Of a stretch of 24,243 bases of DNA, positions 1 to 6,753 are shown one piece after another (within the stretch, counting starts at the first letter, position 1; each line of letters begins with the position of its first letter). Below the pieces are notes generated by a model. It was not told where the DNA came from. It did no database searches and saw only the letters and a program-made list of their open reading frames with translations. Made by a program: the position numbers and the translations under genes. The DNA comes from a virus, in IMG/VR virus record IMGVR_UViG_3300020053_000051, positions 1-24,243 of that record. The stretch is one strand, 5' to 3'.

Positions 1-1722
1 TTTTCGTGACAGTGTAGGCGCTGCCGGAATTTCCGGCAGTTTGGGGCTGAGGTTGTCATCACCTTTACCTCTGCCCTTGATAGCCAGAACTTTGTTCATT
101 TGTCTTGCGCCTGCCCGCCAAGTCCGCCCGTGCATCTGCTGGATGAACTGGTAGGCCTTCTGCGTCGCAAACCCGGTATCGATCACTGTCAATGCGATCG
201 GCATTCCCCAGCCCGGTCGATCCTGCATAGGCAGGATACGATCAATTTCAGTGATCAGAACCTGCCAATCGAGAATGTTCTCAGGCGGGTTGATCTCTCG
301 TAACTGCAAATCAGGCCAAACCCTTTGCATGATCGTCTTGCGATCAACCATCCAAGATCGACCTTCCGAATCCCACGCCCAAAGCCCGAGATCGAATTTA
401 TCGCCGCCAACGTCGATTGATTGAGTGACGAACAGCGCACCAGTCGGAAACTGGCCTTTCTGAAAATCGCCGCCATACTCAACCAGTTCGTTTCGCCGCT
501 GGATAAGCTTTGCCGAGTCCAACTTGGCACTATTCCCCGACCCCTCATAGGGCTCGCCCAGCACCTTCGCGGTGACCTCGCGCAGCTTCTGCGGCTTCTT
601 CGTCGCGTCGAACTCGGCGAGCGCGCCCTCATATTCCTCGGCCAGCTCGGCGTTCGAGATCATCTTCGACATCGTGCCGTGAATCCAGAAGCCGCGAGCG
701 CGGTTCGGTTCGGCCTCGCCGCAGACGCCGATCTCGACATCGAGCGATTGGCCGCGGTGCATCCAGACACCGGCATCGATCATGCGGTGACGCTGCTTGT
801 CGTCCAGGCCGCCGCCGCAGTGCGGGCAGGTCAGTTCCGCTGTTGCCTTCGCCATCTCGACCCGCTCGTCCTTGGTGGCGCCGTCGCCGGGCCGCTCATA
901 GGTCAGTTCGGCGCGCGGCACCTCGGGCCAGTATTTCGTCGGGAAGGGTGACGACCACATCCCGCAATTCTCGCAGGGCCAGACGTAGATCCCGCGCGAT
1001 GACCCGACCCAGCCCTCGGCGATTCCCTCGGCCCAGCCGCCATCGGGGTGACTGGTCATCCCGACCTTGCGCTGGCTGCCCAAGGCACGACCGCGAACAC
1101 GGGCCTGCTCCTTGAACGAACGGCGGATAGTCGGCGAATAGCTGTCGATCTCGTCCCCGACCATCAGGCCATACTGGACGTTGGTGAAGTTCGCAGGGAT
1201 CGCGGCCTGCACCTCGAAGATGCGGCCCGCGACGCGCTTGCGCGACTTGTTGTTGTCGCTGCGGCCCGCCCCGATCTTGGCCTGAATCTCGGGATGGAGC
1301 TCGAACAGGTAGCGCCATTCGCGGTCGCAATATTTGTCGACCTGGTTGTCGGCTTTCAGATACCAGCCGATGTCGGTCATGGGGCCGAACCGCATCAGCT
1401 TGAAGGCGTAATTCTCGAACGCGACCGTGCCACCGCAGCGGCCCGGCTTCGGCACGATGACCTCCTCGACGGTCGGATCGTCTAGCGCGTCCATGATGCC
1501 GACCGCATAGGGGGTCAGGTCACGCGACCATGGGATCGTGCCGGTCCCGCGCGGGGTTTTCAGCTTCCGGTATTGCTCGGCGCAATGCACCGTGGATATC
1601 GCCTCGGGTGGCCGGGCGAAATCGAGAAGGCCCGCAAGAACGGAATAGCCACTGGCCAGATGCTGCCCGCTGCTGAGATCGGTGACCTCAGCCATCAGTT
1701 CATCCGGGGACAGGACCTTCAT
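1..1722 (-). CDS. Phage terminase large subunit, GpA family (partial, C-terminus off the window)
   Basis: This is the ATP-driven DNA packaging motor and headful/cos nuclease that works with the small subunit at the procapsid portal. The frame is open for 574 codons from an ATG at 1722 (in-frame TAA three codons upstream) to the window edge. A Walker A-like segment VPKPGRCGGT lies at residues 90-99 and a Walker B-like LMVGDEID at 186-193. Paired CxxC motifs at C250/C253 and C299/C302 suggest a zinc site. LGEPYEG near 390 and SIDVGGDKFD (Asp437) mark the entry to the nuclease domain, as in GpA terminases. Members usually run to about 600-700 residues, so only a tail is missing. It overlaps the small-subunit gene by 23 bp, so the two are probably translationally coupled. 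The family call is from motif reading, without alignment. Confidence 0.9.
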   Translation of the reverse strand, partial: MKVLSPDELMAEVTDLSSGQHLASGYSVLAGLLDFARPPEAISTVHCAEQYRKLKTPRGTGTIPWSRDLTPYAVGIMDALDDPTVEEVIVPKPGRCGGTVAFENYAFKLMRFGPMTDIGWYLKADNQVDKYCDREWRYLFELHPEIQAKIGAGRSDNNKSRKRVAGRIFEVQAAIPANFTNVQYGLMVGDEIDSYSPTIRRSFKEQARVRGRALGSQRKVGMTSHPDGGWAEGIAEGWVGSSRGIYVWPCENCGMWSSPFPTKYWPEVPRAELTYERPGDGATKDERVEMAKATAELTCPHCGGGLDDKQRHRMIDAGVWMHRGQSLDVEIGVCGEAEPNRARGFWIHGTMSKMISNAELAEEYEGALAEFDATKKPQKLREVTAKVLGEPYEGSGNSAKLDSAKLIQRRNELVEYGGDFQKGQFPTGALFVTQSIDVGGDKFDLGLWAWDSEGRSWMVDRKTIMQRVWPDLQLREINPPENILDWQVLITEIDRILPMQDRPGWGMPIALTVIDTGFATQKAYQFIQQMHGRTWRAGARQMNKVLAIKGRGKGDDNLSPKLPEIPAAPTLSRK

Positions 1723-2338
1723 GGGATCGGCTTATTTCCTCGCATCGTTGCGCGAATGCTGCCGCCTGGGCGAATGTCGCGCGCTCGACCTTCTCTCGAA
1801 TCTCCGGGGGGAACACCCCGTTGGGATCGGCGACGCCGATGACGCCGAGACAATGATCGCGGGCAGCTACCAGAACCTCGCGCAGGATGTTTTCGACATG
1901 CTCGCGCGGCACCCACAGACCTGCCTCGCGCTTCTGCTCGGCGATCTTCTGATAGATCGCCATCGACTTATCGACATCGCCCAGCGTGAAGCCGTCGGGC
2001 ATCATGCCATCGGGCAGGCCAAGGACTTTCTCCGTGCGCCGCGACTTGTCCTTGAGCGCCTGCTCCTCGCGCTCGAAATGCCGGACCAGCCAGTCGGTCG
2101 TTCGGCGGACCTTGAACGTCCACTCGATACCCTGGCCGCCGCGGACGAAGCAGCCGGACTGCTCGAAACCTGGCAGCTCGTTGCACCATCTCCGCAGCGC
2201 GCCCTGCCAGGACACGCCAAGCAGTTTCGCCATCGGCTCGGCGGTGAGTGTCGCCTTGACCGGGTGCGCGTCGGCGCGCTTCTTCGCGATGCGAAGCTGC
2301 GTCAACCGGGCTTGGGGGTTGAGGACCGTGCGGGGCAT
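1700..2338 (-). CDS. Phage terminase small subunit
   Basis: A 212-aa protein lies directly upstream of, and overlaps, the large terminase gene, the usual place for the DNA-recognition subunit. Residues about 28-60 (KATLTAEPMAKLLGVSWQ and following) read as a winged helix-turn-helix of the Nu1/gpNu1 type used to bind the packaging site. The middle is charged and helical (residues 85-140), which fits oligomerisation. The C-terminal part would contact the large subunit. The start is the ATG at 2338, with about 30 nt of leader after the upstream terminator. Its expression should depend on readthrough of that terminator or on the late promoter before it. The functional call rests on position and the N-terminal HTH rather than on a diagnostic motif. 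Confidence 0.75.
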   Translation of the reverse strand: MPRTVLNPQARLTQLRIAKKRADAHPVKATLTAEPMAKLLGVSWQGALRRWCNELPGFEQSGCFVRGGQGIEWTFKVRRTTDWLVRHFEREEQALKDKSRRTEKVLGLPDGMMPDGFTLGDVDKSMAIYQKIAEQKREAGLWVPREHVENILREVLVAARDHCLGVIGVADPNGVFPPEIREKVERATFAQAAAFAQRCEEISRSHEGPVPG

Positions 2339-2365
2339 CGATCAGGTTTTCCGGGCTTCGCGCAC

Positions 2366-2395
2366 AAAAAAAGCCCGCCCCGAAGGACAGGCTTT
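2366..2395 (-). terminator. Rho-independent terminator before the terminase genes
   Basis: Read on the minus strand, AGCCTGTCC pairs with GGGCGGGCT (nine pairs, two of them G-U) around a TTCG tetraloop. A run of seven T follows, overlapping the last stem base. It sits between the early operon and the terminase genes, about 30 bp downstream of a promoter-like sequence. This is the arrangement of tR' in lambda, where antitermination opens the late operon. Confidence 0.85.
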
Positions 2396-2424
2396 CGTCT
2401 CAAGACGCGATTTCAACGGTGTGA

Positions 2425-2454
2425 GATATGCCCCGAAACGGGTCGCATCGTCAA
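2425..2454 (-). promoter_or_regulatory. Candidate late promoter (pR'-like)
   Basis: On the minus strand TTGACG (2454-2449) is followed after 18 bp by CATATC (2430-2425). The -35 matches five of six consensus bases and is identical to the -35 of the leftward early promoter. The -10 is weak (three of six). It lies in the 124-bp gap between the 244-aa gene and the small terminase gene, just before the terminator at 2366-2395. Sequence and position support it; no activity can be shown here. Confidence 0.45.
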
Positions 2455-2462
2455 TAACTGAA

Positions 2463-3197
2463 TTATTCACCCAGCGCCTCGTTCAGTTTCCGCTGCATTT
2501 CTTCCAGCGTTTCGAGATAGTTAGAGACTGATGTTGCGCAATCACGCAAACATTGAACCTCATGTCGGAAGCGACATTTATGCGCTCTGGCAGCGCGCTT
2601 GACCGGGATGTCGTAGAGGATCACCGCCTCGAAGAACTTGACGAAGGCGCTCGGCATCGCGGCGCGCGCATGGCGCAACTGCTCCTGCGCGGCGACCTGC
2701 TCCTCGGTGAAGTTCATGCCCCTCGACTGCGGCGCGGTCCAGACCTCTTTCAGAAAATCGGTGCCGGGCATCGCGCCCTCGAGCCCCGCCTCGTCATAGG
2801 TCCGGCGATACCAGGTGCAGGCGCTCAGCTGTTCGTCGTTGAGCTTTCCGGCGCGGTGGAGCCGGGTGGCGATCGGGGTGAGCACGCGGCGCATCGTGGT
2901 GATTCCTTCGCTGAGCGATGCCCACTGGCCGTCATGGCGCGGGCGATAGGGGATGGCGTCGGACTTGCCGCCCCACTCGGTATGGTCGCCATCCTCGTCC
3001 GTTTCTGGATCAGCCCTGCACTGGGCGATCCATTCGGGCGTGGGCGGGATGATGAGGTCGGACTCGTTCGCGGGCAGGCCGAGCCGGACGTTGCGCTCGG
3101 CATCGGCGCGGGACTGCTCGGCGATGCGGTCGGCTTCATCGCGGGCGAGGATCGCGGCGACGCGGCGGGCTTCGCTGCTGGGGCTTACGCGCGCCAC
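2463..3197 (-). CDS. Phage protein of unknown function in the position of a late-gene regulator (Q-like place)
   Basis: A 244-aa protein with a GTG start at 3197; an in-frame TGA two codons upstream excludes a longer form. It is the last gene of the early operon and is followed by a promoter-like sequence, a terminator and the terminase genes. The N-terminal 60 residues are charged and helical. The segment around residues 190-235 (FFEAVILYDIPVKRAARAHK and following) could form an HTH-like helical domain ending in an amphipathic helix. No catalytic motif is visible. Lambda Q and the ArpU-type late activators occupy the same position, so a late antiterminator or activator is plausible. That is inference from place, not from recognised sequence. 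The start overlaps the preceding 44-aa gene by 13 bp. Confidence 0.7.
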   Translation of the reverse strand: MARVSPSSEARRVAAILARDEADRIAEQSRADAERNVRLGLPANESDLIIPPTPEWIAQCRADPETDEDGDHTEWGGKSDAIPYRPRHDGQWASLSEGITTMRRVLTPIATRLHRAGKLNDEQLSACTWYRRTYDEAGLEGAMPGTDFLKEVWTAPQSRGMNFTEEQVAAQEQLRHARAAMPSAFVKFFEAVILYDIPVKRAARAHKCRFRHEVQCLRDCATSVSNYLETLEEMQRKLNEALGE

Positions 3198-3319
3198 AGG
3201 TCACCTGTATTGCCAAGGGGGGCATCGCTTTCCTTCGACCGCCCCGGTTCATTGAGCCCATGCTTGTCACACTTCCCGCGCGCACCGCACTTCGGGCATT
3301 CGAGCATACGTTTGGCCAT
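3185..3319 (-). CDS. Small Cys-rich (zinc-ribbon-like) protein, 44 aa
   Basis: An ATG at 3319 preceded by AAGGA opens a 44-codon frame ending in TAA. It fills the otherwise empty gap between its neighbours: 15 bp after the stop of the 195-aa gene and overlapping the start of the 244-aa gene by 13 bp. The N-terminus MAKRMLECPKCGARGKCDKH has Cys8, Cys11, Cys17 and His20, enough for one zinc knuckle. The rest is short and polar. Such mini zinc-ribbons are common in phage early operons and usually uncharacterised. Spacing, ribosome binding site and motif support it as a real gene; function is unknown. Confidence 0.65.
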   Translation of the reverse strand: MAKRMLECPKCGARGKCDKHGLNEPGRSKESDAPLGNTGDLWRA

Positions 3320-3334
3320 GTCGCATATTCCTTG

Positions 3335-3922
3335 TCAGGCGTGGGGCGGCGAGAGCGGCAAGCCGCTAAGTCGAGAGCGTATTTTGGCTATTTCCTCGGT
3401 TATCAAAGCATTCTGCTCGCGTTGTAGGTCCTCGATTGATTTGAGGTCGTTCTTGAGCTTTGTGATAAATTCAGGCTCTTTTATCTCCCCAAATGCAGCT
3501 ATTCGAAATTCACGAACAAATGTATTCTTCAAACCTGTTTCGCTTGCGATCCTTGTATCGCTGTAGCCGTTATTATAACGCCCGGCATCTATATCGAAGT
3601 TGTCGGAAAGCAGCTGGAACATCTGAGCCTGAGCTTTCATTGCGGCTACACTAGGAGTTGCTGTCACTTTGTTGGCCTCTTTTTGGAGTGAGTTGATACG
3701 CTGGCAATCGGTGCAGATGTGGGGGTCAAGCTTCCAGCCGGACTGCCGGAACTTGAGGTCGATTTGGTCGGGTGGTAGTAGATTTCTGATCTTTAGTTCG
3801 CCGGTTTTCGCACACTGGCTGCACTCTAGCTGCGCCCATCTCGTCATGCCGCCGACGCCCGGCAAAGACCGAAGCGCCCTGCCGCGCTCGGCTGTTTTGT
3901 AAGGGTGGCCATCTCTCGCCAT
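3335..3922 (-). CDS. Zinc-site plus helix-turn-helix phage protein, unknown function
   Basis: A 195-aa protein whose ATG (3922) overlaps the previous stop in a TGATG junction. CSQC (Cys34/Cys37) and CTDC (Cys70/Cys73) form a plausible four-cysteine zinc site. Residues about 118-143 (NGYSDTRIASETGLKNTFVR) look like an HTH. Residues 150-186 are a charged helix that could be a coiled coil for dimerisation. This gives a metal-site, DNA-binding, dimer layout, so a regulatory role is likely but the target is unknown. The gene is visibly richer in A+T than its neighbours, with many ATT, AAA and TTT codons, which suggests separate acquisition. A further in-frame GTG at 3925 is possible as start, but the coupled ATG is preferred. 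Confidence 0.75.
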   Translation of the reverse strand: MARDGHPYKTAERGRALRSLPGVGGMTRWAQLECSQCAKTGELKIRNLLPPDQIDLKFRQSGWKLDPHICTDCQRINSLQKEANKVTATPSVAAMKAQAQMFQLLSDNFDIDAGRYNNGYSDTRIASETGLKNTFVREFRIAAFGEIKEPEFITKLKNDLKSIEDLQREQNALITEEIAKIRSRLSGLPLSPPHA

Positions 3923-4131
3923 CACTTCGCCCCCCGCTTGCCGTGCAGCTTCTCGCCGAGGAGGATCGCCTGCTGGCGGTCACCCCAGCCGGTCAGCCAG
4001 TCGGTGTTGATGAGGATGATCTTGCCCTCGCTGTCGTGGAACGCGCGCTTGGCTTCCCGGCGAGCGGCTTCCGGGCTGGGATCGCGCATCGAGGCGGCGT
4101 GTCCGGTGAGGGAGGTTCGGGAGAGGGTCAC
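3922..4131 (-). CDS. Hypothetical phage protein, 69 aa
   Basis: The GTG at 4131 overlaps the TGA of the preceding gene (GTGA), and the stop overlaps the next ATG (TGATG), so it fits tightly into the operon. The frame remains open further upstream, but that extension lies inside the preceding gene and reads as low-quality His/Asp-rich sequence, so the GTG is preferred. The C-terminal half (KIILINTDWLTGWGDRQQ) is compact and hydrophobic. It ends in a basic tail, GEKLHGKRGAK. No family is recognised. Confidence 0.65.
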   Translation of the reverse strand: MTLSRTSLTGHAASMRDPSPEAARREAKRAFHDSEGKIILINTDWLTGWGDRQQAILLGEKLHGKRGAK

Positions 4132-4517
4132 TGTGCGGTCCTTCCGGCCTTCATCAGCATCATGCGGGCAGTGTTGCGCATGATCGTGCGTTCGGTGATC
4201 TCGGGTTTGACCAGCGCGATGAGCTCGGCGGGTGCCGGAAAGAACGTGCATCGCTCCATCGCCCGCTGCCGTGTCGTCTCGATCAAATCCTGCGGGATGC
4301 TGCGGCACAGCGCCTCTGCCATGTCGGCAAGCATCATGGCTTTGCCCTGGCGATCCAGCACCGCCATGCTGCGGCTCGGCAAGCAGGCGAGGCGGCCAAG
4401 CACTGCTGCCCAGGCTTTCGGGTCTGACGGGGCGAGGCCGCGCTCGAGCGTTGCCAGATCGGCCGCGATGACATCGGCCTGCTCGTCAGAAACCCTCGGC
4501 ATTTCCGAGAAGGCCAT
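4128..4517 (-). CDS. Hypothetical protein downstream of the replication initiator, possible helicase-loader position
   Basis: About 129 aa from the ATG at 4517, or 124 aa from the ATG at 4502. A longer reading to 4658 would overlap the upstream gene by 173 bp and is not favoured. It is mostly helical, with an RCTFFPAPAELIALVKPEI segment near residues 90-110, a pattern seen in small phage replication-associated proteins. It lies directly after the O-like protein, where lambda has the helicase loader P. Here the helicase precedes the initiator instead. A loader or replication-accessory role is a guess from position only. The stop overlaps the next start (GTGA). Confidence 0.65.
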   Translation of the reverse strand: MAFSEMPRVSDEQADVIAADLATLERGLAPSDPKAWAAVLGRLACLPSRSMAVLDRQGKAMMLADMAEALCRSIPQDLIETTRQRAMERCTFFPAPAELIALVKPEITERTIMRNTARMMLMKAGRTAQ

Positions 4518-5289
4518 AGTCGAGCAGGTCTTGATCGTGTCGTGGGCGACCAGCACCCGCTGCAAGACGGGCAAGTTCTTGGAACTCGCCTGCGCCTGAA
4601 TTTGCTGATTGCTGCCCGTTGCCATTGCCGTTCCTTCCATATTCGACCGTGTTTCCAACCCAGGTTTGCCAAGCGCGCTGCCAGTTTTTCATCGTGTTGC
4701 CCCTGGCGCGGTGATGGCTGGTGAACTTCTCGACCTCTCGTCGGAATCGGCCGTCATCCCAGCCTGCGACGATCTGCCCCGCCTCGGTTTTTGGCCCGAA
4801 CGGTTTTGGTTCCCAGTCTCTGGGAAGCTTCCGAGCGACCTTCGTTTCGCCATCCTCCCGATCATCCTCGTCGCCAGCGTCGATATCGAGCTGGGCAGCA
4901 GGCGCGTCATCGCGCTCGCCCGGTTTGGGGGTGGGGGGATTAAGGGGGGAGTTATTTTCTTTAAGGGGGGTGTGGGGGGATTTTTCTTTATCAGAGGGGG
5001 GAGAAAGGGGGGAGGGGTCGAGATCGTCACCGGAAGCGTAACAAGTGACGCTTTGTGACGCATTGTGACGCTCGGTTACGCCTTGTTCGCCCTCGAAAGC
5101 GTCACCCGTTACGCTTTGTGACGCCTTGTTCGCACGGTAACGTCGCATCCTCAGAGCGGCCTTCGAGGGTCCTTTTGGCTCGGCTTGGTCAAGGATCGCC
5201 GCCTCAATATCCGCAATAGCCGCGACCAAGGCATCGCCTTCGACGCCAGCTGCCATCAGGTGCTTTACGGCGGTAGCGATGATGCTCAC
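4486..5289 (-). CDS. Phage replication initiation protein (lambda O / DnaT-like C-terminus)
   Basis: A 267-aa protein with a GTG start overlapping the helicase stop (GTGA). Residues 1-40 are helical. MRRYRANKAS (48-57) is a basic segment common in alphaproteobacterial phage replication proteins. Residues 85-150 form a Pro/Ser/Asp-rich linker encoded by the C-runs of the coding strand. LPRDWEPKP (155-163) and the WDDGRFRREVEKF to NWQRAWQTWV stretch (177-211) resemble the DnaT/O-type C-terminal domain that contacts helicase and single-stranded DNA. It lies next to a DnaB helicase and carries iteron-like repeats within its own gene, as lambda O does. Family assignment is by motif; the N-terminal DNA-binding fold is not recognisable by eye. 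Confidence 0.7.
   Translation of the reverse strand: MSIIATAVKHLMAAGVEGDALVAAIADIEAAILDQAEPKGPSKAALRMRRYRANKASQSVTGDAFEGEQGVTERHNASQSVTCYASGDDLDPSPLSPPSDKEKSPHTPLKENNSPLNPPTPKPGERDDAPAAQLDIDAGDEDDREDGETKVARKLPRDWEPKPFGPKTEAGQIVAGWDDGRFRREVEKFTSHHRARGNTMKNWQRAWQTWVGNTVEYGRNGNGNGQQSANSGAGEFQELARLAAGAGRPRHDQDLLDYGLLGNAEGF
4927..5017. other. G-tract with A+T-rich interludes, candidate origin-unwinding element
   Basis: The plus strand has G-runs at 4927-4931, 4933-4938, 4944-4949, 4965-4970, 4974-4979, 4996-5001, 5007-5012 and 5014-5017. They are separated by short A/T-rich pieces such as 4950-4964 and 4980-4993. The 10-mer TTAAGGGGGG occurs twice, at 4940-4949 and 4961-4970. On the coding strand this encodes the Pro-rich linker of the replication protein. 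Adjacent G-runs with short loops could form a G-quadruplex. It lies beside the repeat cluster at 5033-5133, much as the A+T-rich element borders the iterons in lambda ori. Confidence 0.5.
5033..5133. repeat. Iteron-like 10-bp repeats, candidate replication origin
   Basis: On the plus strand GTGACGCTTT-like units start at 5045, 5055, 5065, 5075 (GTTACGCCTT) and 5085 (decayed GTTCGC), exactly 10 bp apart. A second group starts at 5108 (GTTACGCTTT), 5118 (GTGACGCCTT) and 5128 (GTTCGC). Inverted copies lie at 5033-5042 (GAAGCGTAAC) and 5096-5105 (AAAGCGTCAC). The repeats fall in all three codon phases of the gene they lie in, so the selection appears to act on DNA rather than protein. Initiator-binding iterons inside the initiator gene are known from lambda. 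Confidence 0.6.
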
Positions 5290-6743
5290 AGCTCGAACTC
5301 CACATTCATGTCAGCCGGACGCCAGCCCTCGTTCCTGATCGCCATCAGGTGCCCGAAGAACTGGCAGCGGTGAGTGCCGACCTTGCCCTGCCGGCGTTTG
5401 GCGCAGATCAGGTCGAGCTTGTTGCGGCAGGCGGCGATCTGGGCCTGCCAGTTGACCCAGGCCTCGTCATCGCGGCGATGCTCGACGGGCTTGGCGGCCT
5501 CGACGTAATATTCCTCGCGGAAGGGGAAGACGACGTTATCGGCGTCCTGCTCGATCGATCCTGAATCGCGCAGGTCGGAGAGCATGGGGCGCTTGTCCTC
5601 TCGGCTCTCGACGCCGCGGCTGAGCTGGGACAGCAAGATGATGTGCAGCCCTGTCTCGCGCGCCAGTGTCGCGATACCGGACGTGATCTCGCTGATTTGC
5701 TCGACCCGGTTTTGGCGAGGGTTGGAGCCGCCCATCAGCTGGAGATAGTCAATCACCAGCACCCGGAATTCCTTACCCATGCGCTCGAACTGCTTGGTCG
5801 TGGCGCGGACGTGCCGTTTCAAGGCCGTCAGGGTCATGCCAGGCTCTTGAACGAGGATGATGGGCATCCGCTCCGCCTTGGCGCGCGCTGACCTGATCAC
5901 CGCGCGTTCGGCGGCCGTGAAATTGCCTTTCATCATGGTGTCGAACCGGATGGCAGGGTCGGCATCGGCGCAGATATCGGCAATGGCACGGCGCATGATG
6001 TCGTCATTGTCCATCTCGAGCGAGAAGAACGCGCCGCCGAAGCCCTGCTCAGCCGCCGCCATCAGCACTTTCATCGCGGTCGCGCTCTTGCCCATGCCAG
6101 GGCGTCCGGCGATGACCGTCTTTTTGCCGCGAGCAAGAGGGCCAATCGCACACTCGAACGCCTCGAATGTCGGCAGCGATATCCGGCCGCCCTGCTCGCC
6201 GTCCTCATTGTCCGCCATGATCTGCAGGGTGTCGTCGAAGGCCTCGGCGAACGTCTTGGGCTTGCGGCGGGCTGTTGCGGTCGCCAGCGCGCTCAGGCGC
6301 TCTTGTAAGGCGTCGATATGCTCGGCAGGCGCGATACCGTCTGACGTGTCCGCTGCGGCGGCGCGAACCTCGTCAGCGGCAGTGATCAGGGCGCGCAGCT
6401 GGGCGAGGTCGCGGATCTGCTGGGCAAAGTCCTGGTGACCCAGGGTCGCGCCAATATCGCCGGTGAGCCGGGCGAGATACGCCATGCCCCCGATCGCCTC
6501 GAGCGCCGGATCGTTGGCGAAATACGGTTTGAGGCTGACGGGCGTGACCGTTGCGCCGCCGTCGATCATGTCGACGATGCGCCGGTAGAGCCGCTGGTGC
6601 AGGGGTTCGTGGAAATGCTCGGGCTCGACGATGCCACGAACCTTGTCCGCGATCTCGTTGCGAATGAGGATAGCGCCGATCAGCGCAGCCTCGGCTTCGA
6701 CGTTGCTCGGCAGCTTTTCAGGGGCGACGGCAGGCTCGCTCAT
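5286..6743 (-). CDS. dnaB: Replicative DNA helicase, DnaB family
   Basis: A 485-aa hexameric 5'-3' helicase that unwinds the phage replication fork. The N-terminal DnaB domain starts at LPSNVEAEAALIGAIL (11-26). The RecA-like core has Walker A GRPGMGKSA (213-221), the FFSLEM helix (239-244), Walker B VLVIDYLQLM (328-337), the SQLSRGVESR arm (372-381) and DLRDSGSIEQDAD (390-402). Length is normal and no intein is seen. The ATG at 6743 overlaps a TGA in the preceding small gene's alternative frame (ATGA), and the stop overlaps the next GTG (GTGA). As a self-encoded helicase next to an O/DnaT-like protein it forms the replication module. The family is very secure; that it is phage-borne follows from the surrounding operon. 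Confidence 0.96.
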   Translation of the reverse strand: MSEPAVAPEKLPSNVEAEAALIGAILIRNEIADKVRGIVEPEHFHEPLHQRLYRRIVDMIDGGATVTPVSLKPYFANDPALEAIGGMAYLARLTGDIGATLGHQDFAQQIRDLAQLRALITAADEVRAAAADTSDGIAPAEHIDALQERLSALATATARRKPKTFAEAFDDTLQIMADNEDGEQGGRISLPTFEAFECAIGPLARGKKTVIAGRPGMGKSATAMKVLMAAAEQGFGGAFFSLEMDNDDIMRRAIADICADADPAIRFDTMMKGNFTAAERAVIRSARAKAERMPIILVQEPGMTLTALKRHVRATTKQFERMGKEFRVLVIDYLQLMGGSNPRQNRVEQISEITSGIATLARETGLHIILLSQLSRGVESREDKRPMLSDLRDSGSIEQDADNVVFPFREEYYVEAAKPVEHRRDDEAWVNWQAQIAACRNKLDLICAKRRQGKVGTHRCQFFGHLMAIRNEGWRPADMNVEFEL

Positions 6744-6753
6744 TTCTCGCCCT

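Noticed and set aside
2419-2424. GTGTGA operator half-site next to the candidate late promoter
   Set aside because: The second half matches only three of six bases, and single hexamers occur by chance (another TCACAC lies near 3,266). Repressor control of the late promoter is not supported.
2553-3566. 337-codon plus-strand frame
   Set aside because: It is antisense to the 244-aa, 44-aa and 195-aa genes, with no recognisable domain and no coupling to neighbours.
4517-4658. Longer N-terminus for the gene downstream of the initiator
   Set aside because: It would overlap the replication-initiator gene by 173 bp and adds a Gln/Ser/Thr-rich stretch that mirrors the antisense composition of that gene's end.
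5033-5133. CRISPR array
   Set aside because: The repeats are 10 bp and contiguous, without unique spacers, and no cas genes are present. They fit iterons instead.
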